This document shows positions 1 to 7,899 of a stretch of DNA of 31,175 nucleotides, piece after piece. How positions within the stretch are numbered: position 1 is the stretch's first letter; every line of letters begins with the position of its first letter. The position numbers and the translations under genes were made by a program. The stretch lies in the IMG/VR virus record IMGVR_UViG_3300032087_002392, positions 1 through 31,175 of that record, one strand, 5' to 3'. This stretch comes from a virus. A model generated the notes under the pieces. It did not search any database. It saw only the letters and a list, made by a program, of their open reading frames with translations, and had not been told where the DNA came from.

Positions 1-2
1 AA

Positions 3-131
3 ATACCTGATATGATAGAACCATTAGCTCAAGGCTATGAAGAATTTAAAAATAGTGTAAAAGAAGACAGGCAACCATTAACATCATTAGAAAGATCATT
101 AAAGATACAAAGTTGGGTAAATCAATGGTAA
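3..131 (+). CDS. Gfo/Idh/MocA-type oxidoreductase, C-terminal end only (partial)
   Basis: Only the last 42 codons are present; the start lies before the window. The tail has the pattern EPL....EEF..SV.....PLTS.E..L.I..WV, which resembles the C-terminus of Gfo/Idh/MocA NAD(P)-dependent sugar dehydrogenases, where a conserved His/Glu-Pro-Leu stretch precedes a final helix. The stop overlaps the start of the DegT-type aminotransferase by 7 bp, so the two are translationally coupled. An oxidoreductase followed by an aminotransferase is the usual order for making an amino sugar from a keto-sugar nucleotide. The identification rests on a short tail and the neighbour, so it is tentative. Confidence 0.45.
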   Translation: MPDMIEPLAQGYEEFKNSVKEDRQPLTSLERSLKIQSWVNQW

Positions 132-1168
132 AATATTATGATATGACATCAATTACTGAGCAAGTAAAAGATATGACTAGGCTTGAACTAGATACAATAA
201 TGAACAGCAATAACTATATTTACGATACAAAAGATTTTGAAGAAAGATTTAGACAGTTTACAGGTGCTGGTTATTGTGTAGGTGTATCTAGTGGCACAGC
301 TGCCTTACACTTAGCATTAAAGGCAATAGGCATTAAACCAGGTGACCAAGTTGCCACGGTATCTCATACGTTTAGAGCCACAGCGGCTGCTATAAAATAT
401 GTTGGTGCTGAACCTGTTTATGTTGACATAGAGCAACTTTCTTATTGTATGGATCCAGATGAGTTAGAAAATACATTAGAAAATAATCCTACTATAAAAG
501 CAGTTATAGTTGTTCACTTATATGGTAATTCAGCAATGATAGAAAAGATTGCTGAGATGTGTAAGAAAAGAAATGTAAAACTAATAGAGGACTGTTCACA
601 GGCACACGGTACTCGTAGAGTTAATAAACACGTGGGTACTTTTGGTGACATAGGAACTTTTAGTTTTTTCCCAGGCAAAGGCATAGGTGCTTTTGGTGAC
701 GCTGGTGCTTGTATTACTATGAATAAAGAATACAATGATTATATCTCTGAAGCAAGAAGTTGGAAAGAAGATGAGATAGGTTATAATTATAGAATGTCAA
801 CAATTAATGGTAGATTTTTATATCATAAGATTGATAATTTTAAAAAAGTATTAGAAGAAAAAACATTAATTGCTAAAGAATATGACAGGCACTTTCGTAA
901 TTGTTCAGTAAGAGGTCAAGTAACACATAGTTACCACATTTACCCTATACTACACAAACATAGAGATAAACTTATTTCGTATGCTAAAGAAAAAGGCGTA
1001 GAATTAAAATGTCATTATGCTTTACCTGTACACAAACTACCTGCTTATAAAACAGATAAGTATTCACTACCTGTTACAGATTTAATATCATCACAGCAGG
1101 TAAGTTTACCAATTTATCCTGGCGTGGATTATAAAAAAGTTATAGAGGTAGTAAAACAATATGATTAA
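125..1168 (+). CDS. DegT/DnrJ/EryC1/StrS-family PLP-dependent sugar aminotransferase
   Basis: 347 aa. This family transfers an amino group, usually from glutamate, to a keto-sugar nucleotide for LPS, O-antigen or capsule synthesis. Seen: the cofactor-pocket stretch SSGTAALHLAL (about residues 55-65), the phosphate-binding EDCSQAHG with Asp156, and FFPGKGIGAFGDAG, whose Lys185 should form the Schiff base with PLP. The length is slightly below the usual 360-390 aa. I chose ATG 125 rather than the in-frame TTG 12 bp upstream; it overlaps the preceding stop. It overlaps the next gene by 8 bp, in an unbroken surface-sugar operon. The family is secure; the sugar substrate cannot be read from sequence. 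Confidence 0.92.
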   Translation: MVKYYDMTSITEQVKDMTRLELDTIMNSNNYIYDTKDFEERFRQFTGAGYCVGVSSGTAALHLALKAIGIKPGDQVATVSHTFRATAAAIKYVGAEPVYVDIEQLSYCMDPDELENTLENNPTIKAVIVVHLYGNSAMIEKIAEMCKKRNVKLIEDCSQAHGTRRVNKHVGTFGDIGTFSFFPGKGIGAFGDAGACITMNKEYNDYISEARSWKEDEIGYNYRMSTINGRFLYHKIDNFKKVLEEKTLIAKEYDRHFRNCSVRGQVTHSYHIYPILHKHRDKLISYAKEKGVELKCHYALPVHKLPAYKTDKYSLPVTDLISSQQVSLPIYPGVDYKKVIEVVKQYD

Positions 1169-2021
1169 TTTTATACCATTTTTTAAAAGAAAAGATTTTA
1201 ATGACGGCATTGAAGAACCTGAAGAAGTAAAACACTTCAATAGTTTTGGTGAAGGCTATGATTATTATTTAGATAGTTATAGGACATCTATGGGTTGGTA
1301 TCATACAAGAGACCAAGCAAAGTTTTCTGTAGCGAGTGATGAGATTACAGAGATAATGCCAGAGAGTGGTAGACCTTTTGATATGATAAGAGTAAAAGGT
1401 TTAAAAGATAAAAATATAATTGAGTCAAAAACTTTAGCAGAGACATATGTATTTAATGAGGCAGATATAGATGGCACAATTGTATCAAGTGGTTGTGACC
1501 ATTTAATTAATGGTAATTTTAACAAATGGGTTGATGATAATGATTTTGATATTGCGATACCATTAAGAAGAAAATCCAGAGTAAACAATGCTCTAATAAT
1601 ACAAAAGAAAAGAACTAAAAATACTATTGACTTTTTTAATTATAGACTAGAAAAGTTTTACGAACTTAAAGAAGAAAGTAGAGCGTGGTATGGTGACCAG
1701 AGAAGTTATGAAAGTTTATTTTTAGAAAAAGGTATACTAACTAAAGGTGTCAAAGGCTCTGGTAGATTAGGTTTACATAATATAATGGGTTGTAAAGTTT
1801 TAATTATACCTTATGGTGGTGATGTAGTAGGTACAAATATTGATGATGTTTATGGTCATTATTTTTTTCCTAACGCTTTGTTTTTTGACTACAAAGGCGA
1901 TAGAAAAAGAAAATATAAAATAGGGCTTGAAAGAGCAAGAGCTAAGTTTAGAGAGAATAAAGATCAATTTGCTAACAATGATGACTTCATCAATTTCAAT
2001 AGTAAAAACACCAATGAATGA
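1161..2021 (+). CDS. Putative GT-A-fold glycosyltransferase-like protein
   Basis: 286 aa, not firmly recognised. Residues about 102-140 read like the nucleotide-sugar and metal site of GT-A enzymes: an acidic DID, then SSGCDHLING with Asp113, then DFDIAIPLRRK. Further on, WYGDQRSYESLF (GDQ at 178-180) matches the GDQ..L element seen in many small GT-A glycosyltransferases, including the one at 7057 in this window. There is no signal peptide or membrane segment, so it is probably cytoplasmic. It sits between an aminotransferase and a sugar kinase-like gene, with 4-8 bp overlaps typical of this operon. The C-terminal 30 residues are low-complexity and Asn-rich. The function is inferred from these motifs and the neighbourhood. 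Confidence 0.5.
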   Translation: MINFIPFFKRKDFNDGIEEPEEVKHFNSFGEGYDYYLDSYRTSMGWYHTRDQAKFSVASDEITEIMPESGRPFDMIRVKGLKDKNIIESKTLAETYVFNEADIDGTIVSSGCDHLINGNFNKWVDDNDFDIAIPLRRKSRVNNALIIQKKRTKNTIDFFNYRLEKFYELKEESRAWYGDQRSYESLFLEKGILTKGVKGSGRLGLHNIMGCKVLIIPYGGDVVGTNIDDVYGHYFFPNALFFDYKGDRKRKYKIGLERARAKFRENKDQFANNDDFINFNSKNTNE

Positions 2022-2760
2022 ACACACTATTAAAGAGTTAAAAGGTTTTTCTGGTAGTAAAATATATTTAATGAGAAACAATACTGGTTTGTTTATTAGA
2101 AAAATGGAAAATGTTGATAGAAACTATATTAAGTTAAACGAACTATCTCAACATTTTAATGTGCCTAAAGTTTACACTTACAGTAATAACGTTTTAGATA
2201 TGGAATACATACACGGACTAGATATGAAATCTTATTTAGCTGTTAGAGATACAAAAAGACTTACAGATTTTTTAACAGATACATTATCTAAATTTAGTGA
2301 TGATGTACAAATGAACGATTATACAAGTGTTTATGTAGATAAACTAAAATATATAAAACTACCTAGTGAAATAATATTTACTAAAGAACAATTATTAGAA
2401 AAGTTACCTAAAAGATTACCTAGATCAAAATACTTTGGTGATCTAACACTAGAAAATATAATATATGGTGAAGATGGTCAGTTTTATTTTATAGATGGTA
2501 TGACAAGTGAATATGATTCATATATATTTGATATAGCTAAGTTAAGACAAGATTTAGAATGTAAATGGTTTTTAAGAGACACTAAATTATTATTAGATGT
2601 TAAAGTAGAAAACATACAAGATAAATTATTAGAAAAGTTTGAACTAGCAAATAATAATTATATACTAATATTAATGTTATTAAGAGTTTATAGATATACA
2701 AAACCATTTAGTAAAGAAGAGGCATTATTAATAAAAGAAATGAATAGACTATGGAAATAA
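1978..2760 (+). CDS. APH/choline-kinase-like phosphotransferase
   Basis: About 260 aa. The kinase-like fold is indicated by an N-terminal GFSGSKIYLM loop followed by FIRKM (possible ATP-binding Lys), a hinge-like LDMEYIHGLD, the catalytic segment YFGDLTLENIIY (Asp and Asn as in the aminoglycoside/choline kinase HGD....N motif, with His replaced by Phe), then FYFIDG with the metal-binding Asp. It would phosphorylate a small metabolite such as a sugar, choline or an amino acid. It is followed with a 10-bp overlap by a nucleotidyltransferase, as in LicA-LicC-like kinase plus cytidylyltransferase pairs, so the phosphorylated product may be activated next. The start is uncertain: ATG 1978, 1981 or 2014 are all in frame, and none has a clear ribosome-binding site. 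2014 would give an 8-bp overlap with the gene upstream. Confidence 0.7.
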   Translation: MMTSSISIVKTPMNEHTIKELKGFSGSKIYLMRNNTGLFIRKMENVDRNYIKLNELSQHFNVPKVYTYSNNVLDMEYIHGLDMKSYLAVRDTKRLTDFLTDTLSKFSDDVQMNDYTSVYVDKLKYIKLPSEIIFTKEQLLEKLPKRLPRSKYFGDLTLENIIYGEDGQFYFIDGMTSEYDSYIFDIAKLRQDLECKWFLRDTKLLLDVKVENIQDKLLEKFELANNNYILILMLLRVYRYTKPFSKEEALLIKEMNRLWK

Positions 2761-3776
2761 TTTTACCAGCGGCTGGATTATCAACTAGATTTCCTAATAT
2801 GAGACCAAAATTTACCTTAACTGATTACAAGGGTATGATGATGTTTGAGAGGGCAATACAATACTACATTGGCAAATACAACGTTACAATAGGAATATTA
2901 AAAGAACACGACACAAAATATAATATATCAACATACATAAAAAATACATATGATAAGCTTGTCAATGTAGTTGTATTGGACGAACTCACAACAGGACCTG
3001 CTCATACTGTATATGAAATACTAAAGAGGGCCAATATATCAGATGATAAAGAATTTTTTATAAAAGATTGTGATAGTTTCTTTGACCATATACCAACAGA
3101 GGGTAATTATGTTTGTGTATCAAGTATAACTGAACACGAGGTATTAAAAAGATTATCTAGTAAATCATTTGTCATATCAAACGACCAAGGTATTATAAAC
3201 GGTATCATAGAAAAAAAAGTGGTGTCAGATAAGTTTTGTGTTGGTGGTTATAAGTTTGATAACGTAGGTGTATATAAAAAAACTTATGAAAAACTACGAA
3301 ATAAAAATGTAAAAGAAATATTTGTATCTCATATTATACAAGATTGTTTAATGAACAAACATATATTTTTAGAAAAACAGATTACAAACTATGTAGATGT
3401 AGGTACGGCTGAAGATTGGTTTGAATACAATGATAGACCAGTTATATTCTGTGATATAGATGGCACATTAATTAAGGCACAACCTAAAGCAATGTACCAC
3501 GAGGCACCTGTGGCTTTAGAGGAAAATGTAAAGACACTATTAAAGTACCAAGACAAAGGCTCTCAAATAATATTTACCACAGCCAGATTTAAAAAATATG
3601 ATGATAGAACGAGAGAGATACTAGATAGTTTAGGTTTTAAAAATTATGAACTAGTGAGTGGCCTACAAAACGTTAGAAGAATTATAGTCAACGATTATAA
3701 CGAGGCTAACCCATATCCAAGAGCGACATCAATTAATCTAAAAAGAGATACAGATAATCTAAAAGACTTCATATGA
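2751..3776 (+). CDS. Fusion: sugar-phosphate-type nucleotidyltransferase plus HAD phosphatase
   Basis: 341 aa, two catalytic domains in one chain. Residues 1-225 are an NTP_transferase domain: ILPAAGLSTRF...RPK near the N-terminus (nucleotide-binding loop and Lys20) and KDCDSFF with Asp106 and Asp108 as probable metal ligands. Residues 230-341 are a small HAD-type phosphatase: FCDIDGTLI (nucleophile Asp235, Asp237), FTTAR (Thr276/277) and IVNDY (Asp315). The pair suggests that one polypeptide both activates a phosphorylated precursor and removes a phosphate from the same or a related intermediate. It overlaps the kinase gene upstream by 10 bp and the WavE-like gene downstream by 4 bp. The domains are clear; the substrate is unknown. 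The N-terminal loop is not the KdsB type. Confidence 0.82.
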   Translation: MEIILPAAGLSTRFPNMRPKFTLTDYKGMMMFERAIQYYIGKYNVTIGILKEHDTKYNISTYIKNTYDKLVNVVVLDELTTGPAHTVYEILKRANISDDKEFFIKDCDSFFDHIPTEGNYVCVSSITEHEVLKRLSSKSFVISNDQGIINGIIEKKVVSDKFCVGGYKFDNVGVYKKTYEKLRNKNVKEIFVSHIIQDCLMNKHIFLEKQITNYVDVGTAEDWFEYNDRPVIFCDIDGTLIKAQPKAMYHEAPVALEENVKTLLKYQDKGSQIIFTTARFKKYDDRTREILDSLGFKNYELVSGLQNVRRIIVNDYNEANPYPRATSINLKRDTDNLKDFI

Positions 3777-4588
3777 TAGATGTGGTTTATACTGGCGATA
3801 TAAGACACAATCAAAAGTTAAAGAAGAAGAATCATAACTTACTTTTGAACGAGTTGAGAAAATTAGGTGAGGTAAAAATAAGTGAGTTTTACAATGGTGA
3901 GGGTGAGAGAGATTTTACCGATTGCCCTTTTAATAGAGGTGGTAGAGACGCCTACTGGCATCCTGACAATTTAAGACGAGGTCAAGGTGGTGGTGTTCAA
4001 GTATGGCAGTACCTAAACGCTATACGCTTGACAAATAATCCATATGTGATAAGATTAAGAAATGATAACTGGTTTACAGAGAGCTCTATAAAAGTTATTA
4101 TAAAAGAACTTAAACAAATTATAAATGGTGAAAATGATTTATCTTACTTTGGATCAAATTGGTTAGAGGGCAATATGGGCACAGAGTATGAGGTTATGAA
4201 AAAATATAAGGGTGTAGAAGATTTTGTAATAGCTGTTAAACGAGAGGCCTTAAATAGTTATGATGAAGTAATGGCTAAATTAAAATCAATAGGTGTAAAT
4301 CATTTAAGAAGTGGTAATAAATGTTTTGAGTTTATAAGTAATAGTAAAAAGAAACACAAAGTTTTATGTAGAATATATTTGACAAGGCAAACATACGAAG
4401 ATTATCCTAGTGATAAACAAGTTTGTTATGATTATCTAGTAAGTTATTGTACTAGCAGAGACGGTATAAGTAAAATGAAACCTGCCTTTGATTGGTTTGA
4501 AAATTATGAGCCTTGGAAAAATATAAAATATAAAAAACAAGAACAAGTGAGAAATGAAAATGGATTTAGGTTTCGTCTATACAGGTGA
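3773..4588 (+). CDS. WavE-like LPS-synthesis/glycosyltransferase family protein, paralogue 1
   Basis: 271 aa. It opens with VVYTGD, a beta-strand followed by a Gly, and contains YVIRLRNDNWF (Arg94, Arg96, Asp98), similar to the R.RTD element of the WavE lipopolysaccharide-synthesis family. A second conserved block near the end reads RIYLTRQTY......CYDYLVSY. The next gene has the same blocks in the same order, so the two are a tandem duplication that has diverged. An insert around residues 45-75, rich in Gly and Arg (GGRDAYWHP, RGQGGG), is absent from the neighbour. It starts inside the stop of the nucleotidyltransferase-HAD gene (ATGA). The role is inferred to be sugar transfer or surface-glycan assembly. 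Confidence 0.55.
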   Translation: MIDVVYTGDIRHNQKLKKKNHNLLLNELRKLGEVKISEFYNGEGERDFTDCPFNRGGRDAYWHPDNLRRGQGGGVQVWQYLNAIRLTNNPYVIRLRNDNWFTESSIKVIIKELKQIINGENDLSYFGSNWLEGNMGTEYEVMKKYKGVEDFVIAVKREALNSYDEVMAKLKSIGVNHLRSGNKCFEFISNSKKKHKVLCRIYLTRQTYEDYPSDKQVCYDYLVSYCTSRDGISKMKPAFDWFENYEPWKNIKYKKQEQVRNENGFRFRLYR

Positions 4589-5261
4589 AAAAAGATTTGA
4601 AAAGATAGGTAGAGAAAATCACAAACTCTTATACAATACTTTATCAGAGTTTACATCATTTAAAATTTATGATGAATGTAAGAAAGATAGAAAAAGTGAT
4701 GAGTTTGTATTATCAGCACCAAATCAAATATGGGATTTTTATAAAGCTTTACCTGCTGTAAAAGAACGTATAGTAGTTAAGATGAGAACTGATATATGGT
4801 TTTCAAAGTCCAGTATACCACACGTAGTAAATGAAATATTAGCGACAATACAAGGCAAAAGAACATTTACATTAATAGGTTCAGAGTTAAAAACACACTA
4901 CAATAATGAATACGATACATACGATTTACCAGAATTTTGGGTTGGTCATAAGAGTGATAAGGCTAAAGTAAAAACGGCTGACTTTATTACAATTGCTGAT
5001 AAAGAAGCATTAAGACCAAAAGATGAAATATATAATATGTTAAAAACAGAAAAGTCTAAAAGTGGAAATAGACTATGGCAAAGAATAAGAAAGGGGCCTG
5101 GTAAATATTCTTTTGGTCAAATATATTTAATTAGAGCAAATTATAAACCTGTACATTTAAATGATAATTATATGGCTTATCAGTTTGCTGAGGGTTATAA
5201 TAAAAGAAAACATAAAGAGGCACTAAAATTTTATAATGAACATTTATCATCAAATAGCTAG
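4554..5261 (+). CDS. WavE-like LPS-synthesis/glycosyltransferase family protein, paralogue 2
   Basis: 235 aa and paralogous to the gene just upstream. GFVYTGEKRF matches its start; VVKMRTDIWFSKSSI (Arg78, Asp80) matches its RLRNDNWF block; GQIYLIRANY...NYMAYQFAEGY matches its last block. Here the R.RTD.WF motif is complete, so this copy is closer to the WavE pattern. ATG 4554 is used (MKMD...); ATG 4560 is also in frame. It overlaps the previous gene by 35 bp and the next by 26 bp. Two adjacent diverged copies suggest successive transfers of related sugars onto one acceptor, but acceptor and donor are unknown. Confidence 0.55.
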   Translation: MKMDLGFVYTGEKRFEKIGRENHKLLYNTLSEFTSFKIYDECKKDRKSDEFVLSAPNQIWDFYKALPAVKERIVVKMRTDIWFSKSSIPHVVNEILATIQGKRTFTLIGSELKTHYNNEYDTYDLPEFWVGHKSDKAKVKTADFITIADKEALRPKDEIYNMLKTEKSKSGNRLWQRIRKGPGKYSFGQIYLIRANYKPVHLNDNYMAYQFAEGYNKRKHKEALKFYNEHLSSNS

Positions 5262-6048
5262 AAAAGATTGTTTATCACACCAACTTTGGCCTCATTTTAA
5301 AAAAGGTTGGCCAGAGACAGATAAAATTGTACACTTTTTCTGGGGTTTAGGTGATGGCCAGACAGAGGATATTAGACAATGTATTAATAAAAAAGAAGAA
5401 TGGTGGTTTGTAGATACAGGTTATATTACTGAACAGATAACTAGATACCCTAGTCCTATTATACACGATCCTAGTAAAACTTATTTTAGAATTATAAAAG
5501 GTGGCCTTCATACAATAAGAGGTAAAGTAGGCAATGGTAAAAGATTAAATAAATTAAGATCACAAGGTATAGATGTAGATTTTAAAGGTTGGTATACAGG
5601 CGAGACAAAACATATATTACTTTGTCCTTCTTCACCTACGGTGACTTACCATATAAATGGCATATCACAACAAGACTGGATAAATCAGGTGTCAGCAGAA
5701 TTAAAAAAATATACAAAAAGAGAAATAAGAGTTAGAAATAAACCAAGACCTGGTAATCAATGGTGGAACAAAGACATAAAAGAAGATTTAAAAAATTGTC
5801 ATTGTCTAGTTACCAATATGAGTATGGCGGCCATAGACGCTGTATTAAACAAAGTACCAGCGATTACTCACAATATGAATGTAGCCTCACCGGTGTCAGG
5901 TAGAGATTTAGCAAAGATAGAAAAACCACTAAAACCTGGTAGAGAAACAATAAGAGAGTGGTTACAATTTGTCGTAGAGAACCAGTTTACTATGGCAGAG
6001 ATAAATAATGGTACAGCCCATAAAACTTTAACGGAGCAACAAGTATGA
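5236..6048 (+). CDS. GT-B-like surface-glycan glycosyltransferase, putative
   Basis: 270 aa. The N-terminal part (ARKDCLSHQLWPHFKKG) is not familiar. The C-terminal part, about residues 190-225, has NCHCLVTNMSMAAIDAV followed by KVPAIT and ASPVSG. This resembles the donor-binding half of GT-B glycosyltransferases and capsule/Kdo-transferase-like proteins, where a Ser-rich turn and a helix with A.DA lie next to a G.P.I strand. No signal peptide or membrane helix is seen. It overlaps upstream by 26 bp and touches kdsA by 4 bp; the direct coupling to kdsA makes a role in placing Kdo or a Kdo-like sugar attractive but unproven. Confidence 0.45.
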   Translation: MNIYHQIARKDCLSHQLWPHFKKGWPETDKIVHFFWGLGDGQTEDIRQCINKKEEWWFVDTGYITEQITRYPSPIIHDPSKTYFRIIKGGLHTIRGKVGNGKRLNKLRSQGIDVDFKGWYTGETKHILLCPSSPTVTYHINGISQQDWINQVSAELKKYTKREIRVRNKPRPGNQWWNKDIKEDLKNCHCLVTNMSMAAIDAVLNKVPAITHNMNVASPVSGRDLAKIEKPLKPGRETIREWLQFVVENQFTMAEINNGTAHKTLTEQQV

Positions 6049-6815
6049 TAATAATAGCAGGACCTTGTCAATTAGAATCAAAAGAACACGCCCTTACAAT
6101 AGCAAATAAAATGAAAAAGATTTGTGATGATAATGGCTTTGATTATATATTTAAGGCTAGTTTTGATAAAGCAAATAGAACTAGTATTAATGGTAAAAGA
6201 GGTTTAGGTTTAGAAGAAAGTAAAGAGATATTTAAAACATTGAGAGAACAAGGTTTTAGTACACTAACAGATGTACACGAGCCACATCAATGTGAAGAAA
6301 TGGCCAAGTTTGTAGATGTGCTACAGATACCTGCTTTTCTATGCCGACAAACAGATTTATTATTAGCAGCTGGTAAAACAGGTCTAATGATTAATGTAAA
6401 GAAAGGCCAGTTTCTAGCACCTTGGGATATGAAAGGTGTTGTAGATAAACTCACATCAACAGGTTTACCAAAAGAAAAAATTATGTTATGTGAAAGAGGC
6501 ACATTTTTTGGTTACAATCAATTAGTGGTAGATTACAGAGGCCTAATACAGATGAAAGAATTTGGTACAAAGATATGTATGGACGCTACTCATTGTGTAC
6601 AACAACCAGGTGGCAAAGGAGATAGTAGTGGTGGTAATAGAGACTATGCTCCATATATGGCCTACGCTTCAACAATATTTAAACCAGAAGCTATCTTTAT
6701 GGAAACACACGAAGACCCCGACAATGCTCCTAGTGATGGTCCGAATATGATAAAGTTAGACGATATGGAAAAAGTAATTAAAACAATTAAAGCTTATAAT
6801 GATGTAGCAGTATGA
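6045..6815 (+). CDS. kdsA: 3-deoxy-8-phosphooctulonate synthase (Kdo-8-phosphate synthase)
   Basis: 256 aa. It condenses phosphoenolpyruvate with arabinose-5-phosphate to Kdo-8-phosphate, the first committed step to the Kdo sugar of LPS inner core. All family blocks are present: IAGPCQLES, FKASFDKANRTS, TDVHE, QIPAFLCRQTDLL, VKKGQFLAPWDM, ERGTFFGYNQLVVDYRGL, DATHCVQQPGG and FMETHEDP. Cys8 in AGPC, the His of DATH, the Glu of METH and the Asp of PSDGPN match the four metal ligands of the metal-dependent class (Aquifex type); the E. coli metal-independent class has Asn in place of the Cys. The N-terminus is very short but starts where the barrel begins. It lies inside the surface-sugar operon with 4-bp overlaps on both sides. 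Confidence 0.95.
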   Translation: MIIIAGPCQLESKEHALTIANKMKKICDDNGFDYIFKASFDKANRTSINGKRGLGLEESKEIFKTLREQGFSTLTDVHEPHQCEEMAKFVDVLQIPAFLCRQTDLLLAAGKTGLMINVKKGQFLAPWDMKGVVDKLTSTGLPKEKIMLCERGTFFGYNQLVVDYRGLIQMKEFGTKICMDATHCVQQPGGKGDSSGGNRDYAPYMAYASTIFKPEAIFMETHEDPDNAPSDGPNMIKLDDMEKVIKTIKAYNDVAV

Positions 6816-7060
6816 AAATTAGATACTATAAAAACATTAACGGTTGGAGATGGTTAGGTTTTTTTATAGCAATGGCTAGTGTATCTATTTTATCATCAGC
6901 TAATATATCAACTCAATGGGTTGGTTGGAGTTTAAGTGTGGTGGCTTGTGTAATGTGGGTTTACTTTGGTTTAAAAGATAAAGATTGGCCAAGAGCTTTA
7001 ATGGAATTAATGTATTTAATATTAAGTATGAGAGCTGTTTACAATTGGATTAATTTATGA
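6812..7060 (+). CDS. Small three-helix membrane protein
   Basis: 82 aa, mostly hydrophobic. Three likely membrane helices: about residues 12-28 (WRWLGFFIAMASVSIL), 35-54 (WVGWSLSVVACVMWVYFG) and 60-80 (RALMELMYLILSMRAVYNWI). The last two helices resemble those of the small membrane protein encoded at 24946-25257 (GW..VG/W..FGL, then R.L...N/E..YLI.SM...YN), so this phage may carry two related copies. It overlaps kdsA and the next glycosyltransferase by 4 bp each. The function is unknown; being in the sugar operon, it could help membrane-bound glycan handling. Confidence 0.7.
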   Translation: MKIRYYKNINGWRWLGFFIAMASVSILSSANISTQWVGWSLSVVACVMWVYFGLKDKDWPRALMELMYLILSMRAVYNWINL

Positions 7061-7749
7061 TAAATGTAGTGTGTGTTAATTGGGGTTTAAAGTTTAAACC
7101 TGTCTATACTCAAAATTTATATAATATGGTAAAGCGACACCTTACCGTGCCATTTAAATTTATATGTTATACAAACCACATTAAATTACAAAAAGTAGTT
7201 AAAGAAGATAACTTTGAGGCAAGAAAATTACCATTTGCTGAAGAATATACAGGTTATTGGAACAAACTATCTTTGTTTAGTCCTGAAGCCAATCTTATGG
7301 GCCCCTGTTTATATTTTGATTTAGATGTGGTCATACTAGGTAATATAGATTGTTTTGCTAACTTTGGTAATGATGAGACTTTTGGTGTAATGAGAGACTT
7401 TGGTCAACCTCAGATGTTTTATAATTCTAGTATATTAAAGTTTAATAATTCAAATGCTACTGCTGGTATCTGGAAACCATTTTTAGAAAAGCAGTCAGAA
7501 TTTATGAGACTACAAGGCGACCAAAATGTCATAACAGATTTAGTTGATAAAAAACCATTAGTTAAAAATGTAAAGATATTTGATGATACTTGGACACAAT
7601 CATACAAATGGCTAGACCGTAGTCAGACCAGATTTCATAAGAATAGTTGGACCTTTGAACAATCAAAGAATGCTAAAGTGGCTATCTTCCACGGCAATCC
7701 AAAACCACACGAATCAGACCAGGAATGGGTAAAATCCAACTGGAAATAA
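7057..7749 (+). CDS. GT-A glycosyltransferase (GT8-like), last gene of the sugar operon
   Basis: 230 aa. NVVCVNWGLKFKPVY at the start is the nucleotide-binding strand. CLYFDLDVVILGNID carries a textbook DxD (Asp88, Asp90) for metal and nucleotide-sugar binding. LQGDQNVITDL (Asp155) is the GDQ acceptor-side element, and a late His in IFHGNPKPH fits the third metal contact of retaining GT8-type enzymes. The length is normal for compact phage and bacterial members. It ends the operon; the following 150 bp carry an inverted repeat and a new promoter. Donor and acceptor are not predictable from sequence. Confidence 0.8.
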   Translation: MINVVCVNWGLKFKPVYTQNLYNMVKRHLTVPFKFICYTNHIKLQKVVKEDNFEARKLPFAEEYTGYWNKLSLFSPEANLMGPCLYFDLDVVILGNIDCFANFGNDETFGVMRDFGQPQMFYNSSILKFNNSNATAGIWKPFLEKQSEFMRLQGDQNVITDLVDKKPLVKNVKIFDDTWTQSYKWLDRSQTRFHKNSWTFEQSKNAKVAIFHGNPKPHESDQEWVKSNWK

Positions 7750-7751
7750 CA

Positions 7752-7855
7752 TAAAATCACCCTTCCAGGCAGATGTTCTGGTTATGTTCTTTTAAAAAGC
7801 AAGTAAAATCAACGAAAATTAACGCTTGACTCCACGGCCAGACCTGATATATTAT
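7752..7855 (+). promoter_or_regulatory. Promoter module A: paired AATCA elements, inverted repeat, sigma70-type promoter
   Basis: -35 TTGACT (7826-7831) and TATATT (7848-7853) or TATTAT (7850-7855) with 16 or 18 bp between. Upstream lie TAAAATCAC (7752-7760) and TAAAATCAAC (7804-7813), 52 bp apart, with an imperfect inverted repeat CCAG/CTGG (7765-7781) between them. The same arrangement occurs near 10708 and 16573. It drives the small-gene cluster from 7900. The stretch 7750-7899 holds no convincing conserved gene; a 16-codon frame beginning at ATG 7862, near the predicted transcription start, is noted as a possible leader peptide. Confidence 0.75.
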
Positions 7856-7899
7856 GTGTATATGACAAAGAAAAAAACACTAACAAAAAAGGAAACACT

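Noticed and set aside
4026-4060. CTTGACA followed by TGATAAGAT, a promoter-like pair inside the first WavE-like gene
   Set aside because: The -10 match is poor, it lies in the middle of a continuous operon, and the bases encode conserved-looking residues (RLTNNPYVIRLR).
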